From Methanoplanus endosymbiosus (GTDB lineage: Archaea; Halobacteriota; Methanomicrobia; Methanomicrobiales; Methanomicrobiaceae), in the NCBI RefSeq assembly GCF_024662215.1, contig NZ_CP096115.1, positions 2,046,001-2,110,000 on the forward strand: a stretch of DNA of 64,000 nt, written 5' to 3'. The notes beneath the pieces are model-generated. The model was not told the DNA's origin and did not search any database. It saw nothing but the letters and a program-made list of their open reading frames with translations. The translations under genes were made by a program, and so were the position numbers. Below, piece after piece: positions 63,207 through 64,000 of this stretch. The first letter of the stretch is position 1. Every line of letters starts with the position of its first letter.

Positions 63207-64000
63207 ATGTCAAATAATATGGAACATTCATATGCATTCTTCCTTGGTTGCATAGCACCTAACCGTTATCCGGGGTGTGAAGCATCTGCAATCAAAACCA
63301 GTGCAAAACTGGGAATTGAACTGCTTCCTTTAAAGGGAGCGAGCTGCTGTCCTGCACCAGGAGCGTTTGGTGCTGTGGACCTCAGGGTCTGGTATGCAAT
63401 GGCAGCACGTAATATCTGCCTGGCAGAAGAGATGGGCAAGGATATTGCACTTATCTGCAATGGCTGTTACAAATCCATTTACGAAGTCAATGAAAAACTC
63501 AAGCACAACGATGAACTTCGTGACGGAGCAAACGAGGTGCTTGCAGAAGCTGACATGGAATTTAAGGGTTCAATTGATGTCTGGCATCTGATTGAGTTAT
63601 ACAAAGATGAAAAGATCTGTGGTGTAGAGAAGGTACGTGACAGTGTCGTAAGACCACTGGGCGGAGTTAAAGTTGCACCTCACTACGGATGCCACCTGTT
63701 AAAGCCAAAGTCAGAGCGCCATTTCGGTGATACCGAGAATCCAATGTGGTTTGAGGAACTCATTGACGCACTTGGCTGTGAATCTGTTCAGTATAAGAAT
63801 AAGATGCAGTGTTGCGGTGCCGGTGGCGGTGTCCGTGGATACGACATTCTCCACTCACTTGATATCACAAATGAAAAGATGATCAATATGAGTGAAGTCG
63901 GTGCAGATGCAATCACTGAATTCTGTCCATTCTGTCAGCTTCAGTTTGACAGGGGTCAGATAGAAATTCAGGAGAATTTTGGCCAGAGATACAATATACC
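63207..64000 (+). CDS. hdrB: Heterodisulfide reductase subunit B (3' end outside window)
   Basis: At least 264 residues; the frame is open at the window end. It carries two CCG cysteine-rich domains: C15, C47-C48, C84, C87 (CNGC) and C162, C202-C203, C240, C243 (CPFC), which bind the two noncubane [4Fe-4S] clusters that cleave CoM-S-S-CoB. Starts MSNNMEHSYAFFLGCIAP, 8 bases after hdrC. The missing part should be only a few dozen residues for a normal HdrB of about 300. Confidence 0.96.
   Translation, partial: MSNNMEHSYAFFLGCIAPNRYPGCEASAIKTSAKLGIELLPLKGASCCPAPGAFGAVDLRVWYAMAARNICLAEEMGKDIALICNGCYKSIYEVNEKLKHNDELRDGANEVLAEADMEFKGSIDVWHLIELYKDEKICGVEKVRDSVVRPLGGVKVAPHYGCHLLKPKSERHFGDTENPMWFEELIDALGCESVQYKNKMQCCGAGGGVRGYDILHSLDITNEKMINMSEVGADAITEFCPFCQLQFDRGQIEIQENFGQRYNI

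Overview
The window comes from a hydrogenotrophic methanogenic archaeon, most likely of the order Methanomicrobiales (Methanoplanus/Methanolacinia-like). The grounds are ftr, hdrC and hdrB next to an FwdG/FwdF-like polyferredoxin pair, a coenzyme B type 2-oxosuberate (aks) cluster, methanogenesis-marker-11-type proteins, DUF2115 and DUF3821 proteins, archaeal PheRS/TrpRS/EndA, PGF-CTERM and PKD surface proteins, and a TTG/GTG start repertoire with GGAGG Shine-Dalgarno sites. No tRNA, rRNA or CRISPR array was seen. The genus-level guess is inference.

Region by region. 1-4900: 5'-truncated window edge inside a PAS/HAMP-type chemotaxis receptor, then a DtxR-FeoA regulator fused head-to-tail with feoB, then msrB. 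4980-13800: surface and envelope proteins (PEGA/PGF-CTERM, PKD, a PGF-CTERM exported protein), two zinc-ribbon membrane proteins that share a PH-like N-terminal domain, gpmA and a DUF2115 protein. 13880-21922: a Lys/Glu-rich protein, a membrane pyrophosphatase, a lipoprotein with a duplicated 3' end, a TMEM175-like channel, a MASE3 sensor kinase and an S-adenosylhomocysteine-hydrolase-type enzyme. 22024-27792: hisF, and an alanine dehydrogenase/ornithine cyclodeaminase gene cut by a 1901-bp IS66-type insertion with clean 8-bp target duplications, then an orphan AbrB antitoxin and a lipoprotein. 27876-40567: MscS with a degenerate ATPase partner, the trpS-pheS-pheT aromatic aminoacyl-tRNA synthetase operon, endA, endonuclease IV, an aldehyde dehydrogenase and a multi-PAS kinase. 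40655-49762: a soluble chemotaxis receptor, a decayed MNT/HEPN toxin-antitoxin pair with one in-frame stop in each gene, a DUF3821 surface protein with a dockerin protein, an M-R type II restriction-modification pair and a four-PKD protein.

49984-58497 is the most interesting stretch: nine genes on the minus strand, nearly all overlapping or abutting: mmp11-related paralogue, mmp11, radical SAM protein, IorA-like TPP protein, aksA, homoaconitase large and small subunits, a conserved protein of unknown function, aksF. The aks enzymes make 2-oxosuberate, the precursor of the 7-mercaptoheptanoyl chain of coenzyme B. The later steps (decarboxylation, thiol introduction, threonine coupling, phosphorylation) lack well-established enzymes, and the co-transcribed TPP enzyme, radical SAM enzyme and two proteins with the GIDDTD signature of the TiaS kinase-like domain are candidates by position. 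This is inference.

58677-64000: a lipoprotein, ftr on the minus strand, then a long regulatory gap and the plus-strand operon fwdG-like, fwdF-like, hdrC, hdrB (cut by the window end), which places CO2-reduction electron carriers beside the heterodisulfide reductase subunits used for electron bifurcation.
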